Positions 24,288-35,113 are shown, counted from the stretch's first letter. The stretch is DNA of 64,000 bases from Bromus sterilis (GCA_950022295.1 OX465595.1:64750770-64814769); one strand, 5' to 3'. The notes: generated by a model not told the origin, from the letters alone. Program-made: numbers and translations.

Positions 24288-24515
24288 CTAGATCCACCTT
24301 ACAGATCTTTTCGGCGAATTCCCATCCATCACATGGTAAATAACCTCAGCGTCCATCTTAGCTGGCTTAGCATCCCGCAACGCCTTCAAGCATCCTTGTT
24401 GTGCCAACAAATCTTTCACCCATGTCTGCCATAACCCAAAGTTTTCAGTTTCGTTGAACTTCTTCATCTCAAATCTAATACCCGTTGGCGCCATGATTCT
24501 TCGTATAGTTGACAC
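24288..24515 (-). pseudogene. Copia gag N-terminal fragment
   Basis: A 75-codon frame has the start pattern of copia gag (a KFNETENFGLWQTWVKDLL block followed by LKALRDAKPAKMD), typical of the small Triticeae/rice copia elements. It ends early, and the next fragment (23747-24280) is in another frame. It is the capsid-forming region in an intact element. Confidence 0.65.
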
Positions 24516-25367
24516 CGCGAAAAATTATCTGAGTTTCTTCACATGATCCCCAAGTACACAACGTGTGCACTACTAGTAGCTAACCAGCTGGTCTTCACAT
24601 GAGTTTACTCCTCTTGCACAATTTCCGATGCTGCTAATTGCTTTGCTTTGCCGTTGCTTTCAGATGTACTACGCCCACATCAACTAATTGGATTTTCCTG
24701 CTTGGCCGAATCGATCTGCTCTCGCGTGTACTTAAGGCATGCACGCCGGCCACTGTGTCCAACCCGTACACCAAGAGCAAACACGGGTCTGCAACAACCC
24801 GCCCGTCTCCTTCACGGGACTCGGTCCCTGCTTTGGTTCCAAACTAATCCCGGCCGTTTCCGCCTCGGCACGTGCAGCGGCATCCTGCCACGCAACTCGC
24901 CACCAGCCGCTGAAACTGAACGCTCGCCCGATCACGTCTTTCCTCTGCAATCGATTACTGTCTCAATCTTCAACCTTGCTCATGATACCACTTATTAGAA
25001 TAAACCCGCAGTGCGTAGTAGATCATCCAAGAATCAAGCAATCACACGAGACACGACACCGAGATTTGCTAACGAAGTTCACCGAACATCGGCTACATCT
25101 CCGGGGCTTGACTATGCACGATCCTCCCCATGACACCGCTACAATACCGCACTCCGGCCACCCGGACGTCGGCACACGCCGCCGGCTCCCCTCGCGTCTG
25201 TGCTATTATGTTGGCATAGGTTACAACCGTGGGGTGCCCCTCATTATATGAGAGCCCAAGAATACAACGTGTCCGACTCCAACATTACACGTATCCTATC
25301 CACACTACAACTCCAAGTACAATGTAACCCAACTCGTACACATATTCGACAGAAACTCAACATATTA

Positions 25368-26216
25368 GGTATAAAAGCTTCGATAAAAAAAATGTTCATC
25401 ACATCGTGTGTGGCGTCTGCTCCCGGACGCATATGCACCCGAATGAACAGTAAAATAATAAAAATCATATTAAAACATTTCTGAATTTGTATTTGTGACG
25501 CACATTGTTGAATGTTATAGCCGCGTCCAAAGTATCATGATGAAAAAAAATCCTACTGCTTTGCGCAAAAAAACCCAAAATCAAAGCTCTGGAGATGTTA
25601 TTTTTTGGAACCATTTTGAAGCAATGATTTGGTTTTCATTGTCCAGAATTCCATGAATGTCATTTCAACATGAAACTTTTAGGTATACCACAAAAAAAAC
25701 TGATTTTTGGAACTTTTACTAATCTTTGTGCTGCAAGCGAGTTAATTGGAAAAAGTACCACAATTGAGAACGTATTCACAAGTTGGTACCACTTTTTAAT
25801 CTTTTTGCAAATATGTACCAAGATACATGCAGTTCGTTGCAAAACTTGGTATTTCTACGTATCTAACAACTCAGGCCCGTTGTCAGCCTCTAGTTGAAAA
25901 AAACGTTTAGATTAAAAAACAACAGTTGTATCTAATCCGAACCGGACCGGTCTATGTTTAAAAACCTCTCTGGTCTCTGTTAAAAAAACCAATGTTGTGC
26001 CGGATCCCTAACTACGTCGCCAGAGTGCTCCCGCCGGCATGCCATCGCGCCCGCGCCGTGGCCGATCGCCGCTGGCCGCCCTTTCGTCAGTGCTGGCCAT
26101 GCCCGTGGCCGCCGCCACGCCCGCGCCCCTCTCATGTCGTGGCCGCTGCCGCTGGTTACGCCTTCGTCGGGGCTGGCCACGCCTTCGTCGGGGCTGGCCA
26201 CGCCTTTCGTGAATAG
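25368..26216. other. Unassigned intergenic DNA with a 21-bp GC repeat at its end
   Basis: 25368-26000 is AT-rich with no gene. 26010-26211 is GC-rich, and its last part contains two to three copies of a 21-bp unit (ACGCCTTCGTCGGGGCTGGCC, 26159-26211). ORFs there are repeat-driven. Confidence 0.5.
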
Positions 26217-26298
26217 GAGTTGACTAAATTACTTTAGATGTCAGGCTGAAAGACTGAAACATCATACTAAAGCAAACAAGAAAAGCTGAAAGCATTGC
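26217..26298 (-). repeat. Right arm of the 80-bp inverted repeat pair
   Basis: This is the reverse complement of 11284-11362, about 15 kb away. It is directly adjacent to the psaB fragment that begins at about 26301. Confidence 0.75.
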
Positions 26299-26300
26299 GG

Positions 26301-26625
26301 GAATAGCAACATGAACTAAATGCCCTGTCCAAGCCAAAGAAGTTACCCCAAAAAGTCCTAACAAATGATGATTGAGACGAGATTCGGCGTTTTGAACCAC
26401 GAAAGGCTTGGTTTCTATTTGGGTTGTTGATGTAACCAACTCGCTATTAAGGACAGCGTAGAAAGAAATAATAAAAAAAGAGCTCCAGTATAAAGATCTT
26501 CATTGGTGCGTAATCCTATTGTATACCACCACTGATAAACTCCAGAATAATCTATATTCACTGGACCAGCAGCACCTCCTCGAGTAAAGGCTTCCACAGC
26601 GGGTTGACCACATATATAATCCAGT
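26301..26625 (-). pseudogene. psaB: Nuclear copy of plastid psaB (fragment)
   Basis: On the minus strand the sequence encodes part of photosystem I P700 apoprotein A2. The strings QPAVEAFTRGGAAGPVN, YSGVYQWWYTIGLRTNEDLYTG and ALFLLFLSTLSLI come first, then in a shifted frame NAESRLNHHLLGLFGV and SLAWTGHLVHVAIP. The intact plastid protein is about 734 residues; only roughly 100 codons are present, with a stop/frameshift near 26415-26440 and missense changes. It is a transferred plastid DNA fragment (NUPT), not a gene. The left end abuts the 80-bp inverted repeat. Confidence 0.9.
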
Positions 26626-27378
26626 TAGTATTTTCTTACATTTTGGAGAAAATGAAAAAATAAAAGTTTACACGAAAAGGCGCACTTATTTATATACCAC
26701 TATATAGTGTAGGAATAACTTTGAATATCGGCTGTTGGATGAAGCTGATCAAACGGTTGAGATGTGGCAAATCCAAGTAGTTTTGGCCGTTGGATATTCT
26801 CTTCATCACATTAGATTTTGTCATGTATACCAATCTAGAAGGTTCCACACTTTTGCTTATGTACAAACCTGGAAACAAAGACACTGCTCCTTCGTCCTAG
26901 ATTCTTCCATGTAGTTATTCCGGTGTTTCTTTGTTAAAGAATAACCATTTCATGTCTGTTTTAGACACTTCCATGTCATTTACGTTTTACAATATGCACA
27001 TAACACATACACTTCTCATTTGTTCTAGACACTTTCATAGTTCAGTTCTCCCATGTGTTTTTCTTTCAAAATAATTGATATCTATCTTTATTTTATTTTA
27101 ATCTATTTAGATTCAAAGCTAATAAAATATCTTCCCAAAGTCCATCTTTCTTTGCAAATGAATACTCAAATGTTTTTGTGTATTTCACATAAGTTTTCAC
27201 CACACATGTTGTCATATTTTAATTTTGAATGAGATGGGTGATGATCTTAATTTTAATTTATGTGTGATTTTAAATGTATATGTTTACCTATTATAATATG
27301 GTATGTTGATATCTGGTCACACTTTACTCTCACATGTAAGGCACGTGTAACTTACTAGTATATTTACGAGAGGCATGA
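26626..27378. other. AT-rich segment ending in a possible Helitron 3' end
   Basis: No coding sequence. At 27334-27358 an imperfect stem (CACATG / CACGTG, loop TAAGG) is followed 7 nt later by CTAG and T (27355-27359). That fits a Helitron 3' end on the plus strand, but the stem is weak and no 5' end was located. Confidence 0.4.
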
Positions 27379-30300
27379 TGTAAGGCCCGATATGCGGTAC
27401 TGTTCAAGATCTAGGTGTTTCCACCCAGATCCGAGGACGAAGCACATATCGGTCCCACCGCGACATATGACAAAGCCATATGCCCCGGATTTCCAACATA
27501 ATATCACAACATTACAGATACAATGGATACAACATCTCATACAATCGGGATACAACTGCCTTAAATACAATACAACAACGGAAGATATATGTCTGAGTAC
27601 CGACTACAAGCAAATGCCTAGTGGCAAAGAGAAAAACATCGATCCCATAATCACACGGGTCCAGGCCCTCCGTCGGGATCCGCCTAACTAGTCGTCGTCG
27701 AGTCTCCACGTGAAACGTCGATCACCATACCTGTTGTCGATCAAGAACCCTGAAAAGAGTTTGGGGGTAGTATCATGAGTACAGAGGTACTCAGCATCCA
27801 ACTGTAGTGGTCATCTGACCCAGCAAGGACTTCATCACTCGTCATTCTAGGACAACTAGTAGTTTACGGTAAGGAAGGGGTAAGTGGTGAGGTTGCTGCC
27901 GCACTAGCATTTATGAAGTGGCTAACGATCTAGAGAGTAAGGTAAGAAGCCAAGCATTCGATGAGGAATCGCCTCCAACAAGTCTTGCTATCAACTACTT
28001 ACGCAAACATAACACCTATCCTATCCTTGTCCTCCTCTTCGCATCCCGACGAAGAAGAAGCAGTCAAGGCACACACACACGTTGACCAAGTTATATTAAG
28101 ATTATCTCAGTTGTTGTTGTCTATGAACAAGGAGTAGGTCTCAAGTCGTCCATAACCGTGGACACGGCTTTTCGAAAAGATTTAACCCTGCAGGGGTGTA
28201 CCAACTGCCCATTACGAGGCTCCGCACGCACGTCCATCCCTCTCAGTTGCTACCCATCACAGGAAACCATTTTATGATTTAGTTCCAAGAGATCCGATAC
28301 GACAGGTCCCTCTAGCTAACAACGAACAAATCCGGGTGGCCCCCGGTGAGTCGACATCCATCTCAGGAGCCGGCCGCGCTCTCGATCTGGTCTCAACCGT
28401 CTGTCGCAGGTTTGGATAGCCGGTTAATCACACATGGGACACCGGGTCCTCAGCCGGACAAGGTGGGCCAGCAAGGGAACTATGTCCTCGCTGGTCCGGG
28501 TTGGTTGGAAAACAACTGGCGGCCGACCAGCACACACACGGTTTCAAATGGTAAATCAGCTTGGGCCACCACTAGAAATGTTTGAAGCTAGGTAGGTAAG
28601 AAAAGGGGACCCCATAAAATCCCACACGCGGTTAGGCACGCTCAGTCTTAAAACCAATACCCGAAACTCGGATCCTAGGTGACTCGAATGGAACAAAGCG
28701 TCGGGGCGGGATAGCCTAGACCTTCCATCCTTCGTCGGATATAGTCAACATTATAATAAACATATCATCAACAACAATAATAATAATAATGTGATATCCC
28801 AAACCCAGGAGTAACAGGGTAACAACGTAGCATCCCAAGCATTCATACTAAGCAGGGGCTGAGCAACGAGCAATAGTAACATAGCAGTACAAGGTTTGCT
28901 GGGAGGGGACATGGCTGTATCGGTTTGAAAGAGGCTGTAAACATGTGGTAGGATCAAACATCGAACCTAACCTATACTAGCATGCAAACCGCTGGTTGCA
29001 ATAGAATGGATCATAACTAATGTATAGTCCTTGCCTATTGATAAGTCGGGTTCCAAAGGTGTAGTCGATCGCACGCTCGCATCGTCTCCGAGAGGTACCC
29101 GCGGAAGCACACAAGACGATAAACACTGGAAAGCAATCAACGAGCAAGCATCTATTACTACGAGGCAAACATGAGCAGGCATCAACAAGAAGGCAACATG
29201 ATACGTCGCACCTACCGTCGAGAGCGGTTACTAACAGGTTAAGTGGAGTACTCGTCACACACGACGATACCGCACGTTTACGATGATTCAAGTTGTTTAG
29301 CTACAGGTGATCAACAAAGGTTGTTAACATGGCAAAGCACAGAAGCATGGCAAGCACTCAAACATTGCAAGAGGTTAAGCAAAATAAACTATCTAATCTA
29401 GTCACTTTAAGTGGGGGGTAAAACCTATACATGGCAAACGATTACGGACCCCACGGTAAAAATGGAATTTGGTACTGTTTTACCCTAAACAATATTTAAT
29501 TATTTTATTAGCAAGCAAGAGCAGCATAAACACAATCTACATGCAATTCTAGTCAAGTTACATATAAGAAATATTTTAAACAGAGCAACGGTTAAAAAGT
29601 TATTGCAATTACAGTTTACAGTGGTAGGTAGTGTAATTAGCAGGTAAACAGCAAGTAAACAAGCTCAAACATGGCAACAAGCAACATTTTATTAATCTAC
29701 GCGCAAAACGGAGCAACTTTCATGTAGAAAGTGTCTCCATCGGAGCTACCGGTGAAAAGTTATAAGCATCGCAAATTAACAATACAATCTGCCTACATAA
29801 GTAAAAAAACTAGCAGCAAAAAAACTAAATGGGCCGGAACTAGTGCTACTGGGCCGGCCCAACTACCACAGCAGCAAATAAAACAAAAAAAAGGAAAAAA
29901 AGGGGCCTCACCACTATGGGCCTCGGCCCGTCTGGAGGAGACTGGCCTGGGAGGGGCGGCTGGGCTGGCGCCTGGCAGGCCGGCCCACCTGGCCGGTCCA
30001 CGCACGGGCGAGCGAGCGGGCGACTGGATCGGGAGGTCTCCCGTTCCCGACCTCGGAACGCCGCGGCGCCGGACCTGGCGGTTTCCGCCGGCGAGCAGTG
30101 ACGGGGAGGCGCGGCGAGGAGGGTCCGGTGGCTGGAGGAGGGCCGCAGGCGAGGCGTGCTAGGGGCGGTGGCCGGACCTGGTGACGGGGAAGGGCGGAGG
30201 CGTTCGGCGGCGGAGCTCGGAGTGCCTGTGGCCATGGCGCGCGGCGGCTGTGCTCGGGCGGCGCCGCCGTGCCCTGCGAGGAGAGAGGGAGACAGAGGGC

Positions 30301-31084
30301 ATGAGAGGGAGAGGGTGCGGAGGAGGGAGAGGAGAGGAGGTCGGCCTGGACGGGAGGGGCGCGGCGGCGAGCAGCTCCGGCTGCCGGCGGCGGCTGAGGC
30401 GGACCCGTGGCGTGGAGGCGGCTCGGGCATGGTGGGTTGCTCCACGGGATCCATTCCGGGCAACGTGGCAGCCTCCGGGGCCATCGGATCTCCGGATCTG
30501 ACGGTCCAAGACGAATTGGGCAATATTCTAGATCTGGGAAATTCTCAGGGGGGTGGCTGCAAAATTTGGCTCAGGGAAACCCTAGAAAGGGGTATGAGTG
30601 TGGTGGTCTTTATATAGCACAGGTGGTTGGCAGTTTGCAAAAACATCCCCGGTTTTTCTCTCTCGCGCGCGGTGCTCACGTTTCTGACCACCGGGGGTCC
30701 GCAGTACTTCCGATTCGGGTAAAACTTCGAACTGCGCGATCAGCGCGTCGAGCCGGCGGCGTTCACCTCGGGCTGGAACCATTCCGAGAACACTTTCCGG
30801 CGCGCTATAAAAATATCTCATTTAATTATTAAACAGGGTTTTTCGTTCTATTGGTTGCGGCTGGTCTCGTGCGGTTTTCGCGACGGTGATCGGGTGAAAC
30901 CCGATGTCGCAAAGGTCGAGTGTCAGGGTGGCAAGGGTCGGTCTCCGTTCGATACGAGATAAGAGGGGGGAAAATAATCGTCGATCGATAAATCGGGGAT
31001 GCAAACACCGCAAACAAATCAGACGATCAAACAATTCACACCGAAAACAAATTTTTTAATTTTTGCAAAAACTGGGCTGTTACA
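27379..31084 (-). mobile_element. Solo LTR, very long type (3706 bp), copy 2, inverted
   Basis: This copy is in the same family as 14890-18588 but on the minus strand: TGTAAGGCCC at 27379 and GGCTGTTACA ending at 31084. It has its own 5-bp duplication CATGA (27374-27378 and 31085-31089). The TATA box (TATATAAAG, minus) is at 30608-30616. Long ORFs in 29730-30620 on both strands come from GC-rich composition and have no domain. It is an independent insertion, not a duplication of copy 1. Confidence 0.88.
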
Positions 31085-31223
31085 CATGAGGCACAGGTTT
31101 GCTTCCCCGATCGTGCCTTTCAAAAAAAATGTTTTCTTTGGATCAGATAGTCTTGTAGCATGGCAATGTGTGGGTAAGTTTTTATCTGGTGTGTGAGGTG
31201 TGTAACCATTCTACCATGCCTAA

Positions 31224-32074
31224 GAGCAACTCTAGCAGATCCGCTAAACGTCGGTATGTTATATCCGGTTTGTGGGTCGCCGCAAATCACATATGCGATA
31301 CGAAAATTGCTTCAGCAGATCAGATACCTCATCCTTGAACGACATATTAGAAATATGAATAAATATGTTTCGCGATACATAGAATTCAATCGGAACATCG
31401 TCGGAGCACGCAAACACAGAAAAAACATCCTACTATTTGGTCACCGGAGATTGCCGATGGTCGTCGGGGTAGTAGAATAGGCCGAGGCTCTCTCGTTGGT
31501 GATGAAAGCGGCGCACGCCGCAAATTATTCCTCGTACACGGCATCGTAATAAGCCCTGGCGCCGGTGCGACAATCCAGTGCGCCCTCTTCGCCGATAACT
31601 ACAGCGAAGTTTGCGACGCGGAGAGCTTCCTCGGCGGTGCACAACTTCGTGGTCAATGTGGTAATCTTCTCACTAAGATCGGCGACGCGAATCCAAATTT
31701 TCATGAGCTCTTCGGTGAATCTGCGGACCTGGTACCGGCTTTGCTCCCAGGAGCCACCGGCCTGGCCGTCTGCATTTCCTCCAGTGGGCCCTTCATTTGC
31801 GCCACGGCTGAGGCCTGATCCTTGACCGAACACCAAATAATTTTTCATCGGAGTTTGCGCGACGAAGATAAGAATTTGCGGCGGCAGGGAGGGAAATGGA
31901 TGAGAGACGGAACCTTATAGCGCGGATCGATCGATAGATATAGCGGTTGAAGAGTTGTTTTACGGGGCGGGAAAATTATGTCGGTTTTGTTCTGATCTGA
32001 AAAGTTCCCCGTCCGCCAAAAAGTCCTTATATATACGAGCCGACGACGGGATGGCATATCTGCTAGAGTTGCTC
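31224..32074. mobile_element. PIF-Harbinger element 1 (851 bp, non-autonomous)
   Basis: The terminal inverted repeats are GAGCAACTCTAGCAGAT at both ends (18 bp with one ambiguous base), flanked by TAA (31221-31223 and 32075-32077), the usual Harbinger target. No DDE transposase is present. The element holds a TATA box and a 107-codon ORF on the minus strand. Confidence 0.85.
31525..31848 (-). CDS. Hypothetical 107-residue ORF within Harbinger element 1
   Basis: A minus-strand ATG frame lies 180 bp downstream of a good TATA box (TATATATAAGG, 32025-32035). It has a Gly-rich N-terminus (GLSRGANEGPTGGNADGQAGG) and a helical middle with heptad-like hydrophobics (VADLSEKITTLTTKL), ending YYDAVYEE. 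No Myb or transposase domain is recognisable, so it is not obviously the Harbinger ORF1. The promoter-leader-ORF arrangement suggests a captured mini-gene; expression is unknown. Confidence 0.35.
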   Translation of the reverse strand: MKNYLVFGQGSGLSRGANEGPTGGNADGQAGGSWEQSRYQVRRFTEELMKIWIRVADLSEKITTLTTKLCTAEEALRVANFAVVIGEEGALDCRTGARAYYDAVYEE

Positions 32075-32077
32075 TAA

Positions 32078-33798
32078 GGGCAACGCTAACGCGCCGACGC
32101 AAACGGACGCCGGATTTGTCCGGTTTTTGTCCGGTTTGCGCGGGCGCGTTCTCTCGGGTGTCCACTTTTTGTCCGGCATCATGCGCGGTCGCCCAACGCG
32201 TCGACGCAAACGCAAAATTCAAAACAAATATAAACAGAAATTTAACTAATTAAACACTGAAATTAACTAATTTAACCGCCCATTACAACTAAAACTTAAA
32301 TTTCAAAAACGCTAAAAAATAAAAACGCGCCAATGCCGCCGCCCTACGCGCCGTCGCCGCCGTCGTTCTCGTCGCTCGAAAACTCGACGATTGGCAGTGG
32401 CACCGGCACCTAGGGAAACTCGCGCCGCCATCGCTCCTCCATGACCTCGCGCTCGGCCTGCCATACCCTCTTGGCCTCCCTCCGGGCCTCCCTGGCGCTC
32501 GGCCTGCGCGGCGGGTTGACGACGTCGGCACCGTGCGAGGCGGCGTACTCCTCATTCATCAAGCGGTCGGCCTCGGCGCGCTCGGCTGCGAGATGGCGCG
32601 TATACGCCTCCTCCTTGATGCGCGCCTCTTCCTCGTCGGTGGCGTCCATTGGCACCAGGCCGGCCGGCATTGAGACGTACACAGCGAAGGTGTTGACGCC
32701 CTCCCACTGGTAGCCTTCGTGCCACGGCGCCGGCTCCGGCAGGTTGTGGCGCGGCGGCGAGTCCACCCCGGGACCGTAGGGTGGCGGCGGCGGCGGCGGA
32801 TAGGGCGGCCGGAACTCCGGCTCCCACCAATCCCATGGCGCGGCTGGTGGCGGCTTCTGGTCCGGCGGAGGTGGTGGCAGCACCTGCGCTGGTGGTGGCG
32901 GTGGGACGCGGATGCGGATCCCTCTAGCGGCGCGTCGGGGAGGCGGGGCCGGGTTCAAGCTCTCATGGATAACGAAATCCAGGCCCGGCCACATCGCCTT
33001 CTCCTCGGCCTCGGAGAGTGCGATGGCGCGCTGGAGCGCCGCCTTCTCCTCGGCGACGGAGGCCTGGAATGCCGCCTCTTCGGCCTCCTCTTCGGGCGCG
33101 ACGACGGCCGGTGGGGGCACGACGCGCCCGCCCCCAAGGTCCAACCCCGTCGGTTGTGGCCGCGCCACGTTCCGGTCGCGCAGCGAGGCGGCCAGGTTGG
33201 GCGGCGCGGGGAGGCGGTCGCGGCTCAGGCGCTAGTCGCCCGGCAGCCTGACGTTCGTCCATGGCACCGGACACTTGTGCCACCAGTAGTTTCGGCACTG
33301 TTGCGCCGGAAGATAGATATTTGACCCCGGCGGAGGAGGGGCAGGGGGTGGGGGTGGGGTGGGGTGGAGTTGGACCGCGGCCGCGTCGGCGCCCGGAGCC
33401 GGATGTCTCGTGGTCATTTTTGCGAGGGCCAAACCACTTTGACATGGTGGCGCTCTGGTCGCGGCTTGGGAGGCAGTTTGTAGGCACGGGGCGTGGGATA
33501 GCGACGGCCTGCCACGTGGTCGTCTTATAAAAAGATGCCACAGAGGCTGGCAAGTGACCCTAGCGCGGACGCGAAACGTCGAGCGCGGACGGTCGCGGAC
33601 ATTCAACGCGTCCGCTCGGTGTCCGCGGCAGCGCAAACTCGGCGCACTTTTATGTGGGGCTTGCGTTGACATAGAAACCGAACGAACGTGACCACGTCAA
33701 TAAATACGGTTGCGGTTGCGCGTTGAGCACCATTTTAACCGGTTTGATGCAAATCCGAACGCGCACGAACAAAATGCGTCGACGCATTGGAGTTTCCC
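32078..33798. mobile_element. PIF-Harbinger element 2 (1721 bp)
   Basis: Imperfect ~24-bp terminal inverted repeats (left GGGCAACGCTAACGCG, right end complement GGGAAACTCCAATGCG, both followed by CGACGCA) are flanked by TAA at 32075-32077 and 33799-33801. The left TAA is shared with element 1. The interior is GC-rich and carries a broken protein-coding gene on the minus strand. The right end is 319 bp from the NAS stop codon. Confidence 0.75.
32410..33445 (-). pseudogene. Broken Pro/Glu-rich gene inside Harbinger element 2
   Basis: An ATG at 33443-33445 opens a frame starting MSKWFGPRKND, a start I recall from a family of repeat-associated grass proteins. A shift in the following Pro-rich tract moves the conserved part (QQCRNYWWHKCPVPW) to another frame. 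An in-frame TAG at 33232-33234 then interrupts it, after which 252 codons stay open to 32410. That last part is Glu/Ala-rich (EEAAFQASVAEEKAAL), then Pro-rich (PPPPPAQVLPPPPP), then charged and helical at the C-terminus. Two independent lesions make it a pseudogene. Function is not known. Confidence 0.55.
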
Positions 33799-33953
33799 TA
33801 AGGCTTCCCTTTTGTTGTCTCTCAAATTGACAATCGAACAAACGTTACTCCCGTCCGAACATGACACCGAATCCATCATATACTATTTGTGAACTCAAAT
33901 TCAGCATTGTCAACACTTTCACATACAAGGTGTACAAGACATTCGCGTGTAAA

Positions 33954-34013
33954 GTGTAAACACGATACTTACATTATTGGATAGTGTAAACACGACACTT
34001 ATATTATTGGATA
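33954..34013. repeat. 30-bp tandem duplication 3' of NAS
   Basis: Two copies of GTGTAAACACGA.ACTTA..ATTATTGGATA occur at 33954-33983 and 33984-34013, differing at two to three bases. They lie 105-164 bp beyond the NAS stop codon, probably in or near its 3' UTR. Confidence 0.8.
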
Positions 34014-34117
34014 CAAACAACACATAATTTGAAATGCATAAGTAGTGGTAGGAAATTACCACGTACAACTGCAAGTGATCAAGGCATCAAAGTGGACCAT
34101 TCGTTCTGTGGAAACGA

Positions 34118-35113
34118 TCAGAAAGCAACCTCGGCGGCGTTAGCAAACTCGTCTCTCTTCTGGGTCACCTCCGCCACCATCTCACCGAACCTGCACGGCG
34201 GGCTGACCACCGGCACGGTGCCGCGGGCGTACTGTCCCCCACGGCCGCCACAAACACCGTTCGTATTCACGTCCTTGGTCTTGTGAGCGATGATGACGGA
34301 GTTCACCACGTCGTCGTCGGGGTGGCACACGGCCAACACCTCGAACCCACCTCGGCCGATGTCCTGGGGGTCGACGATCGGATAGAGAAATCCACGCGCA
34401 CCATGGGCGCTGCGCACGACAAGGGCCGCCCCGTCTGCCATGTGCTTCCCAAGGTGCGCGATCACCTTGGCCTTATCCTCGGCGGCCATGCCCACGAGCG
34501 CCGCCAGGAAGACCACGTCGTACTTGGCGAGCTCGCCGCCGAGGTCCGCGACGTCGGCCGTGTGGAACGACATGCGGGGGCCCACGTCCTTGTCGGCGCG
34601 GAACAGCTTGCTGGCGCGGTCGTTGGCCGCGCCACAGAGGTCGTAGTTGTCGAACATGGTGTCGGGCAGGTGGCGCGCGGCGAGGACGAAGGAGCTGAAG
34701 GGCAGCGGGCCAGAGCCGATGAAGGCGACGCGGGCAGGGGCGATGCCGCCAGGCACGTAGCGCGCCAGGAGCTCGTATTCGAGCTTGCTGAGGTTGATGT
34801 AGTTGCTGTAGTAGGGGAACATGGCGAGGTGGTCGAGCGGATTGTCGAAAGCGGCGAGCATGTCGGAGTAGTGCGCCTCCAGCTTGCCCTCGGCCTCGGA
34901 GCAGAGGCGGATGAGGCCCTCCCGCATCTCCTGCGCCTCCGGGCCGAGCTTGGTGACGTCCACGGGGCTAGGGGGGACGCACGCGGTGACCAGCTCGGTG
35001 AAGAGCGCGTCGACGTCCGGGGATGGGCTGAGCGATGGCAGCTTGGCGATGGCAGCATGGATCCCGGTGATCTTCTCCACCAGCGCGTCCACCTCCTTGT
35101 TCTGGGCAGCCAT
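34118..35113 (-). CDS. NAS: Nicotianamine synthase
   Basis: A complete intronless 331-codon gene; plant NAS proteins are usually 320-335 residues. The enzyme joins three S-adenosylmethionine molecules into nicotianamine, the metal chelator used for Fe/Zn/Cu transport and, in grasses, the precursor of mugineic-acid phytosiderophores. Visible landmarks are LVTACVPPSPVDVTKL (41-56), LCSEAEGKLEAHYSD (70-84), FPYYSNYINLSKLEYELLAR (99-118), the SAM-binding loop FIGSGPLPFSS (131-141), NYDLCGAAND (156-165), DVVFLAALVGMA (199-210) and VVSPPC (302-307). The YINL (105-108) and LL (115-116) motifs correspond to the tyrosine and dileucine trafficking signals described for rice NAS2. The start is the first ATG, in a good context (AAAATGGC). 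No stop, frameshift or missing key residue is seen. I cannot assign the paralogue number. A 280-codon antisense frame is a shadow. Confidence 0.97.
   Translation of the reverse strand: MAAQNKEVDALVEKITGIHAAIAKLPSLSPSPDVDALFTELVTACVPPSPVDVTKLGPEAQEMREGLIRLCSEAEGKLEAHYSDMLAAFDNPLDHLAMFPYYSNYINLSKLEYELLARYVPGGIAPARVAFIGSGPLPFSSFVLAARHLPDTMFDNYDLCGAANDRASKLFRADKDVGPRMSFHTADVADLGGELAKYDVVFLAALVGMAAEDKAKVIAHLGKHMADGAALVVRSAHGARGFLYPIVDPQDIGRGGFEVLAVCHPDDDVVNSVIIAHKTKDVNTNGVCGGRGGQYARGTVPVVSPPCRFGEMVAEVTQKRDEFANAAEVAF

Larger units (their letters stand above)
23283..25362 (-). mobile_element. Small non-autonomous copia element (2080 bp)
   Basis: The LTRs are 23283-23654 (372 bp) and 24993-25362 (370 bp), with the target duplication TATTA at 23278-23282 and 25363-25367. 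On the minus strand the 5' LTR (right) is followed by a tRNA-Met-like primer site TGGTATCATGAGC at about 24977-24989, and a purine tract lies beside the left LTR. The LTRs differ at roughly 20 positions plus a 2-bp indel, so this is an old insertion. The interior keeps only gag and protease-region fragments; integrase, RT and RNase H are absent, so it depends on another copia for movement. Confidence 0.9.

Noticed and set aside
29846..30523. 225-codon minus-strand ORF
   Set aside because: Compositional artefact inside solo LTR copy 2; not conserved in frame with copy 1.
32719..33324. 201-codon plus-strand ORF
   Set aside because: Shadow of the Pro/Glu-rich pseudogene on the opposite strand.
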